Shown here in pieces: positions 40,781 to 51,884 of a stretch of DNA of 64,000 bases. This stretch comes from Symbiodinium natans (taxonomy: Eukaryota; Sar; Dinophyceae; Suessiales; Symbiodiniaceae). A program made the position numbers and the translations under genes. The DNA lies in the NCBI GenBank assembly GCA_905221605.1, contig CAJNDS010000579.1, positions 1 through 64,000 of the forward strand, in the 5' to 3' direction. The number at the start of each line of letters is the position of its first letter. Positions within the stretch are counted from its first letter, which is position 1. Below the pieces are notes generated by a model. The model had not been told where the DNA came from, did no database searches, and was given only the letters and a program-made list of their open reading frames with translations.

Positions 40781-41420
40781 CAGGCCCCGGGGGGCCCTTG
40801 GAGATCAACTCCATCTCGCATTGTGCGCTCAGAGCGTCTGCTTGCCTGGCATATTTTCAATGCTTCGGCCGGCATTCTAGACTTGGAAGGGCTTTCCGCT
40901 TTGGTATGCATCTTCAGAGCGTCGCATACAAACAACTGCACTACGCAGGGAGAGCTTGAAATTCAGAGCTTTGCGGCCCCAGAAAAAGGGGACCTTTTGC
41001 GGAACGTATCCCTCTGGCTTCGGCTTTGCATCCCTTTGCAGCATACATGCAGATAGTATACGCGTCAACCGAGTCAACCAGGTCCGTGTATCATTCACTT
41101 CAGCCACTCCTGAGCCCCAGGTCTCGGGGGGGCCTGGGAGACCGACTCCATCGCGTGCAGCACTCAGAGCGTCGGATGGCCTTGCGTATCTTCGGCGCTT
41201 CTGCAGGCATCCTAGACTTTGAATGGCAGTTTGAGAGCGTCATATGCCACATTTGCATTATGCAGGGAGAGCTTCAATTCAGAGCTTCGCTTGGCCCAAG
41301 ACAAAGGGGATCTTCGAGGGATGTGCCCTAGGCTTCAGCTCTGCATCTGTTTGCAGCAAACATGCAAATAGTACGTGCGTTCAGCAGAGTCGACCCCATG
41401 TCTATAGCTTGTTCATTTCT
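40781..41420. repeat. Diverged tandem duplication, ~315-337-bp period
   Basis: Landmarks recur: GAGATCAACTCCAT at 40801 and GAGACCGACTCCAT at 41138; TGCAGGGAGAGCTT-like text near 40947 and 41262; GCAGCATACATGCAGATAG at 41038 and GCAGCAAACATGCAAATAG at 41353. Identity is roughly three quarters, so the duplication is old. Confidence 0.75.
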
Positions 41421-44224
41421 GCCACTCCTGCGAGTGCGATGTCGACCTTGCCCTTGCAATCCGAGCAGGTATCTGGTACGCTTCAGCTGACACCCCGGGG
41501 ATACCGCCCGGGTACCTACCCTGGCTTGGAACGCGAACTACGCATCCATTACAGGAGTACTCAGCTTTCTCTGTGCAACAGGTATCTCTGCTTTTGGCGA
41601 CCAAGCCTCAGTTCTTCCATCTCCTTTCGCTGTTTCCCGGGGGACGTCCCGCAAGTACCGGAGCTCTACATCTCGCTTTGGTGCCACTGCAGTGAGGCGC
41701 CTGTCACCTATAGCTGGGTACATTTTACGGTGGGGTCCTTCATGCTACATGGCCGCGTAGACATTGGGAAACTGCTCTTCGATTTAGAGCAGCCACTTCG
41801 TGACTGGCAATCAGAGCCGCTGGTCGCGTGGCTGGTGCCCTACGGAAGGAGGGGGTTCAATCGGGCCCTGTCTCCGGGCAGTTGGCTTTTCTTCATCCTG
41901 CAAGGCATGCGGGTACGCCTCGCCGCTGAGACTGGGTTGGTCGCCTCTTGGCTTCCGGATTTTCATATCACATGGCGCCAGAGTCTGTGACTTGGTGAAC
42001 CATACATCCATCGATGCGAAATGTGTCGCAGAGCTTTAGCAATAGCTAGTACTTTCTTTGGGCCTGGCAACTCTTGGCTTTGAACAGCCGGTGTTGAATT
42101 GGCCTTGAAAGACTTGAGCCCACAAGGGATTGCCTAGTATAGTCTGAAAACGGACGTATACGTGCTGGGGCGGCATGTGCTGCTGCTACCCCTCCCATAC
42201 TTCCAGGTACCGTGGCAGTCTCTGGCCTTGAAGTCTTGAGATTTGGTAACATAACCATCCTCGTTGTTCCATATGAGGTCAACTCGAATTCGGGGCCCCT
42301 TCTTTCTCATCTCAGCAGCTCCACCCCATTTGGCTTTGATATCCGCTTCCCCGCCGCTGCCAAATTGCGCCTTGTGGAAAACATCCGAGTGCTTGCATTT
42401 TTCTTGCACACCCGAGGGCGTTTGGGGGCGATGCACCCACCATCGTGTTCTATCTTGTTGCTGCTTCTGCAATAGTCGCTCTACTTGGCATCGTCCAGGT
42501 CATGGCAATCGCTCCTTTTGGAGACGATGGGAATCCTCGTCTTCCGGTATCACCCGAAGGCACCTCGCAATTTTTTTTTGCGAGCTTTGTGCAGCCTGGG
42601 TTTCTCCGGTAGAACCGTCCAGGCATGTAGAGGATGACCTTTCTTGCGATACCTTTTGCATGGTTTCTGTTTCTTTCGAACGGTTGGACGTGTGGATACA
42701 TTGGTATGGTCCTGCATACCTGAGCATCACTTGCGGGGGGGGGAGACAGGGTCGGCTTTGGGGCCAAACCCATACTGGGGCAGTGCGGGCCCTCCCTGCC
42801 AAACAAAGGAGTTGACAACCCCTTTTGGTTTTTCCGCGCGATGGGCTTCAGTTGGCCCTGCCCCTTAACCCAGCCGCCCGGCCTGAAACGGTCCCGAGCC
42901 AGCGTGTTCAGAAGCAACTGTACAGCTTCGGCAAACCTTCCAAAAAAAAAAAAGAAGCCACCCGACCGCTTGCTCTTGGTCACGGGAACGTCTACAAGGG
43001 CCTGTCTTCGAACCCGCTCGGCATTGGAAGTGGCCTTGAGCCGTCTAGTTGCATGTGCCTCTTGCAGAATGGCTGGCAGGGCAGGCGTCTAAGAGCTTGG
43101 GGTCAGCCCTGTCCAATGACCCATCTCACCATACCAATTCACATTGAGTGGCTTTGGCCTTTATCTCGGAGATACAGCAACTAGGCACTGTCCTTTTGTT
43201 CTCCCAGGTCCACACTCGAGCCCGGGCCTGGCATACAGCAGCTCTTCGGCATCTTTGCTCTGATCCCTGACCCGGTATCATTGCCGACTTTAGTTGTGGT
43301 GAGGCAACAACCTCAGTTTGTGCTTCGTTGTAGCAATCTCCTCAAGGTTGCAGTTTCCCTCTGCTCGGCCTCCGCTTGCCCCGTGTGCTTTGGTTCTTGG
43401 CTGGGCTTAGGTCGGGGATTCCTTGAGTCGGGGAAGGAGAGACGCCCCTCGACTTCTTCTGCCACCCACAGACACGTCACGTCTTTCTGGTGTTGTCAAC
43501 TTTGGACGTGCACCCCTTTCTGCGCGGTTATCGCAGGACGGGTTGGTTGATCTCCGGAACGGGCGTCATGATGGCGCTTCTCCTCGGGCTGTAGGATAAG
43601 AGTGCTGGTTATAGTGACCTTGGGTTTCTACCCTCTCCGGGTGTAATTGAGGACGCCCGTTCCATCTCGCTGCCAATCCCATACCCAGCGGACGGGAACC
43701 TTTGGACCCCGCGCAGAGCTTGGTTACAACGGATTCTGGCATTCAGGCCCAGGTAGCCTGTCCCTTGAATGTTCAGTAACGCTACCTCTTTACCCTAAAG
43801 AGTCTTGTCCTTGGCACCCTTGAGCGTATTCAATCTACGGCCATCCTTATCTACATCTGCTTCTGCACACCCGCGGCGCAATCGGTGGGCCTCGCAGCTT
43901 CAAGTGGGCTCGTCCTCAGCCTTGAGGCAATCGGGCCTGCCGGCCCTTGGAGCTCCTTTCCAGCGTGTTCATAGCTCAGTTTGGGCAGTGCATGGCCAGT
44001 GCTTCGGTCAACCCTGTGCCGATTAGTGCCCTCAGTGCGTTACTTGGATGATTTCTTTTCTGCAGAGCTTGTCCAACCCGCAGTACGCAGTTGAGCATCT
44101 CTTTGCTTTTCCGAGCTTTTGGGCCCAGAGTCTCTGAGTGGCATGTTCTCCATTGTCGACTCTCCCTAGGAGTTGTCTGGCCACCGATTTCTTTGCTTTA
44201 CGGAACTAGGGGCCACTCCCTGCG

Positions 44225-44548
44225 GTGTCGCCCAATACGACGTCCCAAGAGGTGCCTCTCTCTGACGCACGCCTGAGCCAGATACACAACGCGGCTGCTG
44301 GGCCGCTTTGGACGGCGCTGACCAAGGAAAGAACCAAGGCATCTGCTGCTCAGATTTTGGCACACAATTGGAAGGTGCGTTGGAGTGTCATCCGGCTGGA
44401 AAACGACTTGGTCAAAACCCTACTGGACGCTTTGACCCAGCATCCTGGAGAGCGTGCTCAGTTTGTTAAAAACCTGGCCGAGCTGACGGAAGAGTCTGAA
44501 GCAGAGGAGGCGTCTTCCGCCGAAGCGCCTGGCGGATCGGATGGCTAA
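44225..44548 (+). CDS. Possible exon, 107 codons, unrecognised
   Basis: The frame has no ATG (first codon GTG) but looks protein-like: AAAGPLWTALTKERTKAS, VRWSVIRLENDLVKTLLDAL and an acidic Ser/Glu/Ala C-terminus. It lies upstream of and on the same strand as the DIRS-like RT. It might be part of a gag-like exon. Evidence is compositional only. Confidence 0.2.
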   Translation: MSPNTTSQEVPLSDARLSQIHNAAAGPLWTALTKERTKASAAQILAHNWKVRWSVIRLENDLVKTLLDALTQHPGERAQFVKNLAELTEESEAEEASSAEAPGGSDG

Positions 44549-46220
44549 AGCCCACTGTTACAAAACCTTTTGTTATGGTTAGCAGTGAGTTGGCTTCGTT
44601 GCGTTTGGGCGCACAAACCTGGCTCGGAGTTAGCCGGTATTTTGGTGTCTTTTGCCATGCTAGCGCCTCCGTAGTTCTTCGGGCTCTTGCACCAGGCAGG
44701 GTCTGTCTTTGATCTGTGAGACCCATCGATAGTCATCTCGGGCTGTGCTTAGCCGAGTGTATCACATGGGTGAGATCTTTGGGTCTAACAGCACCTTGGC
44801 ATTGATCTCCGACTCTTCGCCACTCCGCCGACTTTGGTGCTGGGCAGTGGAAAATGTCTGGCTGCAGCATTTGTCTTATTGTCAACCTCTGGCATTAGTC
44901 ATCTGCAACACTTTTGGGCATCCGGCATCGCTAGGATCTCTGCACAGTTATCCTGGCCGTAGCCTCGCTGCCCAGGCTACGACACCTTTGTCGCTTCCAG
45001 CATACGAGGGGGTATAACCTCGTGTTCTTTCCAGAGGCACGGTACATCACCTGAACTTTCTGCGTCTTTGCACGTGCATCCTCCTGCTGAGCTTTGTGGC
45101 ATGAAGCGCTTTCGTTCCATCCTTTGGCTTTGGGGTGGGGTCCTCCTCCTTGGCACAGCCCAACGAGTGGTCGCACATTCGTGGCTTTATACTCCGCCAT
45201 GTCAAGTCGGTGGGGATATATTTGCTTGCTTTGGTGCTAAGCCCACACATTGGCAACGACGGCCCCGGTGCACCGGTATTTCTTCAGGTTTGGGGTTCTT
45301 AGAACCCAAACAACCAGTCGCTTCACTCAACCAGTAGTCCCGGTTGGATGCCTTTCCAGCAAAGGGAAAAGGAAGAAAGACAAAGAAAGAATTTCCCTGG
45401 GGGTGGTTGGGCACCCTCACTGCCTCGGTGGAGGAGGAAATCGGCAAAGGCTGATTCTTAGAACTTCATTTGGGATGAGGCCCCCAATAAGCTCGGGACG
45501 TGGGCAAACGGAAGGTGACCGTTGGCTTTTTTTGGCACTGCGAGGCAGAGCCTCGATCTTTCCCCCCTGAGAACTTGCCCCTGGTGTTTGGCTAGGTCGG
45601 CCAGTTTTTCTTGACGACTCACTCACCTTTGGGTTTGGCCCACTGAGTCACTGAGTTCGCAGTGCCTTTGCGGATACCTCCCCGACCTTCTTGGTTGGCA
45701 TCGGGGGTTTTTCTTCGATGTTAGTTACAGGCAAGTCGCGTAATTCCTTTTCCAAAATCGGAAGCCGTCAGGCTTATCTGCCTGGGAGTCAAATTGCAGA
45801 CCCTGCACATCGTGACATCTCTTGTCACGAAACTTTGGTCCAAAAAGGGGCCTGACACTTGTGGCAGCTTTGCGCCCGTTGCTTGGAGCAGCTTCGCATG
45901 CTGACCTTTTTGTCTGGGCAGCTTTGGTACAAAGCAGGCAGCGTAACCTCTACAGCTCAAGCTTTCCTTTGTCCCTTTCTGCACGGGTTTGGCATTTTGT
46001 ATTATGGCCTTCACGGCTCTCAGTGCCTTGACATCATGTCACACCTTGTCAGCACGCTTCGAGACACTTGATGTGTAGCTTGTTCAGCAGAATCTTTGAG
46101 CGACATCCTTTTTGGCATTTGGGGTTAGATCGCCGTTTATTCTCGTCCGTGGGACGGGTAGATGGACAGCACTGACGACGTGGCCTACTTGAGGGAGGAG
46201 TCTCCCGTCTTCGGCGTCAA

Positions 46221-46460
46221 GTGGCCATTCTACAGGGAGATCTCTCCGGGGCCCATTTAGCTGCAGAGCGACTACAGTCTCGGGTGCTTGTTCTGGAGCA
46301 GTCTTTAGGTGGGCATCTGGCTCGATTATCCGATTTGGAGGCCGACCTCGAGCTTTGCAGCACTCGTCTCGCCGAAGTTCATTCTTCCATGTGCGCGGTC
46401 ATCCAAGGTATTGGGTCTGTCCTTTGTTCCCTGCTTCGACAGCTGGGCAATCGACCCTGA
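46221..46460 (+). CDS. Possible coiled-coil exon, 79 codons
   Basis: The first codon is GTG. Leucine-rich heptad-like text (LAAERLQSRVLVLEQSLGGH, LARLSDLEADLE) suggests a coiled coil. It lies 1 kb upstream of the DIRS-like RT on the same strand. No family recognised. Confidence 0.2.
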   Translation: MAILQGDLSGAHLAAERLQSRVLVLEQSLGGHLARLSDLEADLELCSTRLAEVHSSMCAVIQGIGSVLCSLLRQLGNRP

Positions 46461-46714
46461 ACTTGCTCTTGGTCGCCACGCCCCCTTCGCGCCGCTGAGG
46501 GCATGGCATCCTTCAGTATCGAGTCGGATACTTGGCACATCCCTGGCGAGAATATGAGGCTTGCGCGCACCTTCGCACACATGTACGGCTCTGCCCTGCC
46601 GACATTTCCTTGTGAGGGCAATCCCCGAATGCTCGGGACATGACTGGCACGTCTCCGCTCACCTTTTGTAAATTGGGCTGTTAGGAGCGAGCTTTGACTT
46701 TGCCAGTTTTAAAT

Positions 46715-46908
46715 TGGTGATATGGACAGATTCTCAGCTTTTGGCATGCAACATCTGCTTTTTGCTTTGTGCTTCGAACTCTGAGCTGCATATCCGGCAA
46801 AGTCAAAAAGAGAGAGCTCGCGGTGTAGTGCTTTTGCTTTAGCTGGGAGCTTCGTTTAGGCTATTCAACAGCTTTGGTAGTGTGGCTTGAACTAAACAGT
46901 GAACGGGT
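46715..46908 (+). repeat. 194-bp direct repeat, copy 1
   Basis: Identical to 47208-47401 except for one base (TTTAGG against TTTAAG). It starts TGGTGATATGGACAG and ends GTGAACGGGT. Confidence 0.95.
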
Positions 46909-47207
46909 CATGTGTTTACTCATGTTTGTTTACTGTGAGAAAGAACACCGTACCTTGTTGCTTTCGGTTCAAGCCACACACCAAATCGTTGCAGCATATA
47001 GTGCATCGCTTTCTAGCTTTATTTTGACCCACCCACCACTCCCATTTTGGAGACACAGATCTTCAACTTTGGGATAGGTCTCTGGACCATCGTGCAATTG
47101 GAGCTTGCACTGTCTCACGAGAATCCACCATGTGCTTTATATCCTGGTCTTATTGGTTTCTATACCTGTGATTCGTACACTCTGCATTGCTTTGCTTTGG
47201 ACTTGGG

Positions 47208-47401
47208 TGGTGATATGGACAGATTCTCAGCTTTTGGCATGCAACATCTGCTTTTTGCTTTGTGCTTCGAACTCTGAGCTGCATATCCGGCAAAGTCAAA
47301 AAGAGAGAGCTCGCGGTGTAGTGCTTTTGCTTTAGCTGGGAGCTTCGTTTAAGCTATTCAACAGCTTTGGTAGTGTGGCTTGAACTAAACAGTGAACGGG
47401 T
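47208..47401 (+). repeat. 194-bp direct repeat, copy 2
   Basis: Second copy, spaced 493 bases from the first. It ends 7 bases before the first codon listed for the DIRS-like frame. The near-identity indicates a recent or actively homogenised duplication. Confidence 0.95.
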
Positions 47402-47407
47402 AGGTTC

Positions 47408-49466
47408 TTGTGTGTTTTTGGGGTTTATAGGTCCCCGCTGGCCTTTGCAAACCTCTCACGCCAACTCTGGCACCCCTATGACTCTCTTGTGCATCTGCCT
47501 GACCACCTTGTCCGGTCCTTGTTTAACCAGCTCACCTTCTCGCCCCACGAGCTCTCAGCGCACAGGCTGCAAAAGCTCAAAACGTGGAGGGCTTGGGCAT
47601 CAGACCTCAGTGCACAAGAGTCCGCGCTCAAGGCCTCCCTGCGCCCGGCAGTCGCTTCAATTCTCAAGTCAAAGAGAATTTGCCTGATGCGCAGGATAGC
47701 AGAAAGCATACAGTGGCCCGACATGGCCATCTTCGATGAGATGTGCGAAGGCTTCAGGCTAGTGGGTCACGGAACCAAGTCCGGGCTCTTTCGGCCGGGC
47801 GTCAGGCTGGCATCGATGTCGGAAAGCGAACTCATGGAGTCGGCCCGTCGTCTGCGGCCTCAGCTCCTGTCGAAGGTGATGCAAGAGAAGCAAGATGATT
47901 TTTCGGAGGAGCTCCATGAGACAACAATGAGGGAGGCATCAGAGAAGGGGTGGCTCGAAGGGCCGTTCTCGCCTGCAGACATGGACAAGCGTTTTGGGAA
48001 CTGGCTGCCAGTTCGAAGATTCGCGGTGGCCCAGAAGGGGAAGATCAGGGCCATCGATGACTTTAAGGAGAATCTCTTGAACAACGCCTACACCGCGGTG
48101 GAGAAGGTAGTTCTGTCTGCAATGGACCACCTGCTATGGAGCCTCCAGGTGTACCTGAGGTACCTCCTGCATCGTGGCGAGGTCAGGCTTGAGCTCTCCT
48201 CAGGAGAGATCCTGAGCGGGAGAGTCCACCCTTCGTGGGTCGCCAAAGAAGGGTCTTTGGTTGCGACCGCCCTTGATCTTCGGAGCGCCTACAAACAGCT
48301 CCCCCTAAGTCCCCGGGACCATGATAAGACTGTTGTGGTTATTAGGAACCAAGGCCAGCCGGCCTGCTTTGTTATGCATACGCTCCCCTTCGGGGCGGCA
48401 GCAAGTGTCGACAAGTTCCTTCGCATCAGTGCTTTCATTCAGGCCGCGGGGTGCGAGCTGTCCCTCCTGTGGACAAACTACTTTGATGATTTCCCCCTCG
48501 CTTCGAATCAAACCACATCCTCTTCCTGCATAGCTGCCGCCAAAACCTTCCTGACTCTTATGGGCTTCGAGTACGCCAGTGACACGCTGGAACCCTTCAG
48601 CCAGACGTGTGAAGTTCTTGGAGTCAGGATTGACCTCACCCGGGCCGAGCAGGGCTTCATTGAGGTCTGCAATAAGCCTTCAAGGGTCCAGGAGGTACTC
48701 CATCTCCTCGATGGAGCGTTGGGTTCCCACAGGCTTGTTCCCGCTTCAGTGCCAACCTTTGTCGGCAAGTTGCAGTACGCGGATTCCCAGGTGTGCGGCA
48801 GAGCCGGGAAGATTGCCTTAGGCGACCTTAGGGTTATGGGAGGGTCTGGCCGATACCCCGTTAATCTCAGTCAGGAACAGGTTGATGCCCTCAAGGTTCT
48901 CAAGCTACGGTTCACACGGGGGAAGCCAATAAGGCTCAGCTCCTCCGAACCATCGATGCCCCACGTCATCTTCACCGATGGCGTGCTCGAAGCTGGAATT
49001 GCATCCATTGGCGGTGTCTTCTATCCCACGTGCCGTGAGATGCCAGCTGAAGTGTTCGGCGGCACGCTGCCGGAGGAGTTGCTGGGTCTCCTGAAGGGAG
49101 ATAAGGAGCACGTCATAGGGGCCGTCGAGCTATATGCCGTAGCTGTGGCCCTTCACCTCTGGATGCCCCGCCTTGCCGGCAGCAAGGTCCTGGTTTTCGT
49201 AGATAACTGGCCGGCGTTGGACACCTTCGTGAAGGGGTCTTCCTCAGTGCCCGAGTGGCGCAAGGTCTTACTGTGCATTGAGCGGTCTGAAGGAGAAGAC
49301 CCCCCTTTGATATGGTTTGCACGTGTCCCCCTCAGGCTCCAACATCGCCGACGATCCAAGCAGGGGCCTCCTCAAAGCCCTAGAGAATGACAACTATATC
49401 ATGTCCAATCCCACGTGCCCGCTCACAGGCAAGCTCCTGCATTCCTTCTTCTCCAATCTGGCTTAA
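47408..49466 (+). pseudogene. DIRS-like reverse transcriptase-RNase H gene, one frameshift
   Basis: The open frame (to 49390) begins at a TTG. The first protein-like residues follow a possible splice acceptor (TTTATAG at about 47431), so an upstream exon is likely. RT features are WLPVRRFAVAQKGKIRAIDD (about residues 198-217), ATALDLRSAYKQLPLSP (~286), LPFGAAASVDKF (~330) and the catalytic YFDDFPLAS (~358). RNase H features are VIFTDGVLEAGIASIGG (~520), GAVELYAVAVAL (~572) and VFVDNWPALDTF (~597). FDD-type RT followed by this RNase H is typical of DIRS and related elements. At 49327-49331 a run of five C shifts the frame. The next frame immediately reads SGSNIADDPSRG, the expected RNase H end, and stops at TAA 49464-49466. 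So the break is a single extra C, either real or a sequencing error. Confidence 0.8.
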
Positions 49467-49473
49467 GCGGACA

Positions 49474-49680
49474 GGGGAGCCATATGTGGGCTTTGACTTG
49501 GCGTGTGTATGGACACGCGGATGTGGCTATGCGACCAATGTGTGGGTCGATATGCGGATGCTTACCCCTGTTCGCTCTACGTGAGAAAAAAGACCGATGG
49601 AATCTGCTTTAATGAGAATGGTCTTTTATCATTCCATTGGGAATATAAATATATTTGCGAGGGTCAAACTATATCTGTAA
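49474..49680 (+). repeat. 207-bp direct repeat, copy 1
   Basis: Matches 50057-50263 with two substitutions. It begins GGGGAGCCATATGTGGGC, 7 bases after the RT stop codon, and ends CTATATCTGTAA. Its last 8 bases (ATCTGTAA) pair with TTACAGAT at 49705-49712, around an internal TTAGCTAGCTAA palindrome. Confidence 0.95.
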
Positions 49681-50056
49681 GATTGTTAGCTAGCTAATAG
49701 CTCTTTACAGATGTGTTTGATCGCTTCGATGCAGAAGCACCCGAGCAAAAAAAAATGTGTAGGATCTTCTACCCTGCCATTTTACTCATTCATGTTTCCT
49801 CAGCGTGCATACTTTTTCTTCCTGAGATGTTTTTCTATGTTCACTCACGCCTTGATTTTCATGGGGCTTTTATGATACTTGTGCATGCGCGAATTCCCCT
49901 TCTCAGTTGCAGGTGTGGCAACATGACATGTGTGCAAATGTGGCAACAATTCTATACACTCATAATGAACAGTTGATGACACAGCAGAACACATTCGTTG
50001 CAGTGTGTGTTGTGAATATAGCTGCGAATTTGTTTCACCCACCCTCCCAACCCTGG

Positions 50057-50263
50057 GGGGAGCCATATGTGGGCTTTGACTTGGCGTGTGTATGGACACG
50101 CGGATGTGGCTATGCGACCAATGTGTGGGTTGATATGCGGATGCTTACCCCTGTTCGCTCTACGTGAGAAAAAAGACCGATGGAATCTGCTTTAATGAGA
50201 ATGGTCTTTTATCATTCCATTGGGAATATCAATATATTTGCGAGGGTCAAACTATATCTGTAA
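50057..50263 (+). repeat. 207-bp direct repeat, copy 2
   Basis: Second copy, 583 bases after the first. It ends exactly where the GC-rich helicase fragment begins. Confidence 0.95.
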
Positions 50264-50509
50264 AGGGTCGCCAAGGGCTGCTTCGCGACGGTGCGGGAGC
50301 TCGCTGGACGACGGGCAGAGCTTCGCGCCCGCGGAGCTGCTGCCCCACGCGCGGCTCTGCCAGACGGTCACGTACGCCTCCTGCCAAGGCCTCACGCTGC
50401 GGGGGAGGGTGTGGCTCTGCGACGTCGAGAACCCGCACTTGTCGGTGAAGCACCTCTACGTGGGCGTGTCGCGGGCCACGGGCGCGGAGCTCCTGAGCGT
50501 GATCTGAGA
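50264..50509 (+). pseudogene. Superfamily 1 helicase, C-terminal fragment
   Basis: The frame ending in TGA at 50507-50509 region reads RLCQTVTYASCQGLTLRGRV and then LYVGVSRATGAELLSVI. These match helicase motifs V (T.QG.T) and VI (V.SRA) of the UvrD-like C-terminal domain in Pif1/RecD-type helicases. Everything upstream (the ATP-binding lobe) is missing; the text stops at the 207-bp repeat. The first ~45 bases read better in the next frame (CFATVRELAG), hinting at an additional frameshift near 50308. The segment is much more GC-rich than its surroundings. It could derive from a host gene, a large DNA virus of algae or a DNA transposon; the sequence does not decide. Confidence 0.6.
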
Positions 50510-50518
50510 CCTGCGGAG

Positions 50519-50547
50519 CCATCCCGGTAATTCCCGGGATGGCTGAG
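50519..50547. terminator. Stem-loop after helicase fragment
   Basis: AGCCATCCCGG and CCGGGATGGCT form a perfect 11-bp inverted repeat around TAATTC, starting about 10 bases after the helicase stop codon. It could be a 3' processing or termination structure, or just a relic; function is inference. Confidence 0.4.
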
Positions 50548-50825
50548 CTGCCAAAAACGGGCAGCATTCCCTTCCCCGCAGCCCCCCCTGGGGTGGCGGG
50601 TGGTGAGGTTTCGGAGCCGCCCCATTTCCTCCCTAACAGTCGGGCACCGCCCTCGACTTTGCTGGGCCGCCCGCCGCAGCCCCGGGAGCCTACCGCCGGG
50701 TAACCGGTCGGTCACGGGCCCCGGGACCGCAGCGAGCGTGCCCGTGTGCGCGTGCGACGCTCTCGGCAAAAGTTCGGCATCTCGCCCACGCGCCGCGCCC
50801 CCACCGCCGCCGCACCGCCGCGATT

Positions 50826-50935
50826 GTCCCGCCCGATTGTCGCACCCGATTGTCCCACCCGATTGTCCCACCCATTGTCCCACCCATTGTCCCACCCGAT
50901 TGTCCCACCCGATTGTCGCACCACGACGCGAAAAA
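50826..50935. repeat. 13-14-bp minisatellite (CCGATTGTCCCAC)
   Basis: Seven or eight units of CCCGATTGTCCCAC with variants lacking the GA or with GCAC. It opens repetitive frames on both strands. Confidence 0.9.
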
Positions 50936-50983
50936 AAGACTGAAACAAATAATGCACTTCGCGCGCGCGACAAAAACAATAAA

Positions 50984-51192
50984 AAATGAACGCGTCGCAC
51001 GGCATGCACAAATGAACGCCGTTGCGCGGCATGCAAAAAGAAACGCGTCACGCGGCGTGCACAAATGAACGCGTTTCGTGGCGTGCACAAATGAACGCGT
51101 CACGCGACACGCACAAATGAACACGTTGCGCGGCATGCAAATAGAAACGCGTCACGCGGCATGCACAAATGAACGCGTTGCGCATCATGAAA
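50984..51192. repeat. 26-bp minisatellite, eight units
   Basis: The consensus is near AAATGAACGCGTCACGCGGC followed by ATGCAC. Units are 26 (once 27) bases with scattered substitutions. A degenerate CATCATGAAAGC repeat follows to 51260. There are no spacers, so this is not a CRISPR array. Confidence 0.9.
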
Positions 51193-51260
51193 GCATCATG
51201 GAAACATTTTTGTCGCATCATGAAAGCATTTTGTCGCATCACGAAATCATCATGGAGCAT

Positions 51261-51721
51261 CTCTCTCTTAGGCAGAAGCCCCCCAACCCCCCCACAACAC
51301 AGCTGAGAGGATCGAGTATCTACGTTTGAGGAGTGTCGTTCTAGGAGCTTTCGATGCTAAAATGCATCAGAGTGCAGTTTCAGGTCTCACAGGAGCATCG
51401 GAGCAGCCGATTTTGAGGCCAGAACATTTGCTCGTAATTGGAATCGCAACAGGATGCAGTTCTGAGGCTGCGGAGCTGTGGAGTTCCACGCTGTTTCACT
51501 CCACAGCTCCGCAGCCTCAGAACTGCATCCTGTTGCGATTCCAATTACGAGCAAATGTTCTGGCCTCAAAATCGGCTGCTCCGATGCTCCTGTGAGACCT
51601 GAAACTGCACTCTGATGCATTTTAGCATCGAAAGCTCCTAGAACGACACTCCTCAAACGTAGATCCTCGATCCTCTCAGCTGTGTTGTGGGGGGGTTGGG
51701 GGGCTTCTGCCTAAGAGAGAG
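51261..51721. repeat. 461-bp near-perfect palindrome
   Basis: Left arm 51261-51484 and right arm 51498-51721, each 224 bases, are reverse complements with one mismatch by my reading (GAGTATC against GAGGATC). They surround a 13-base spacer. Both strands therefore encode the same 89-residue frame (51326-51595 plus and 51387-51656 minus), which I treat as a consequence of symmetry. The arm ends carry a C6-AA-C7 stretch reminiscent of the G/C hairpin in the 8.5-9.5 kb repeats. Confidence 0.95.
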
Positions 51722-51884
51722 GACCGCTGCCGCGCGAAAGGAAGCCGCGCTCCCAGTGCTGACCTCCGTGCTTGCGGCCTGCTCCCGTTGTGCTGTTGTT
51801 GTCGTTTTTCTGCTTGTTTGTCTTGCTGTTGTTGGGTCTTCTCGAGCGCAGCGTATGCTTTGTCGAGGCCGCCGACGCTGCCGT

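Larger units (their letters stand above)
41421..46714. other. Low-information, T-rich stretch
   Basis: Over 5 kb, poor in A and rich in T on the plus strand, with no domain-bearing frame. Two short frames are listed separately (44225-44548 and 46221-46460). It could be intronic or upstream sequence of the DIRS-like gene that follows, but nothing proves that. Confidence 0.4.

Noticed and set aside
50984-51192. CRISPR-like appearance of the 26-bp array
   Set aside because: Units are contiguous with no unique spacers.
51326-51656. Two identical 89-residue proteins on opposite strands
   Set aside because: Direct consequence of the palindrome; no domain or independent support.
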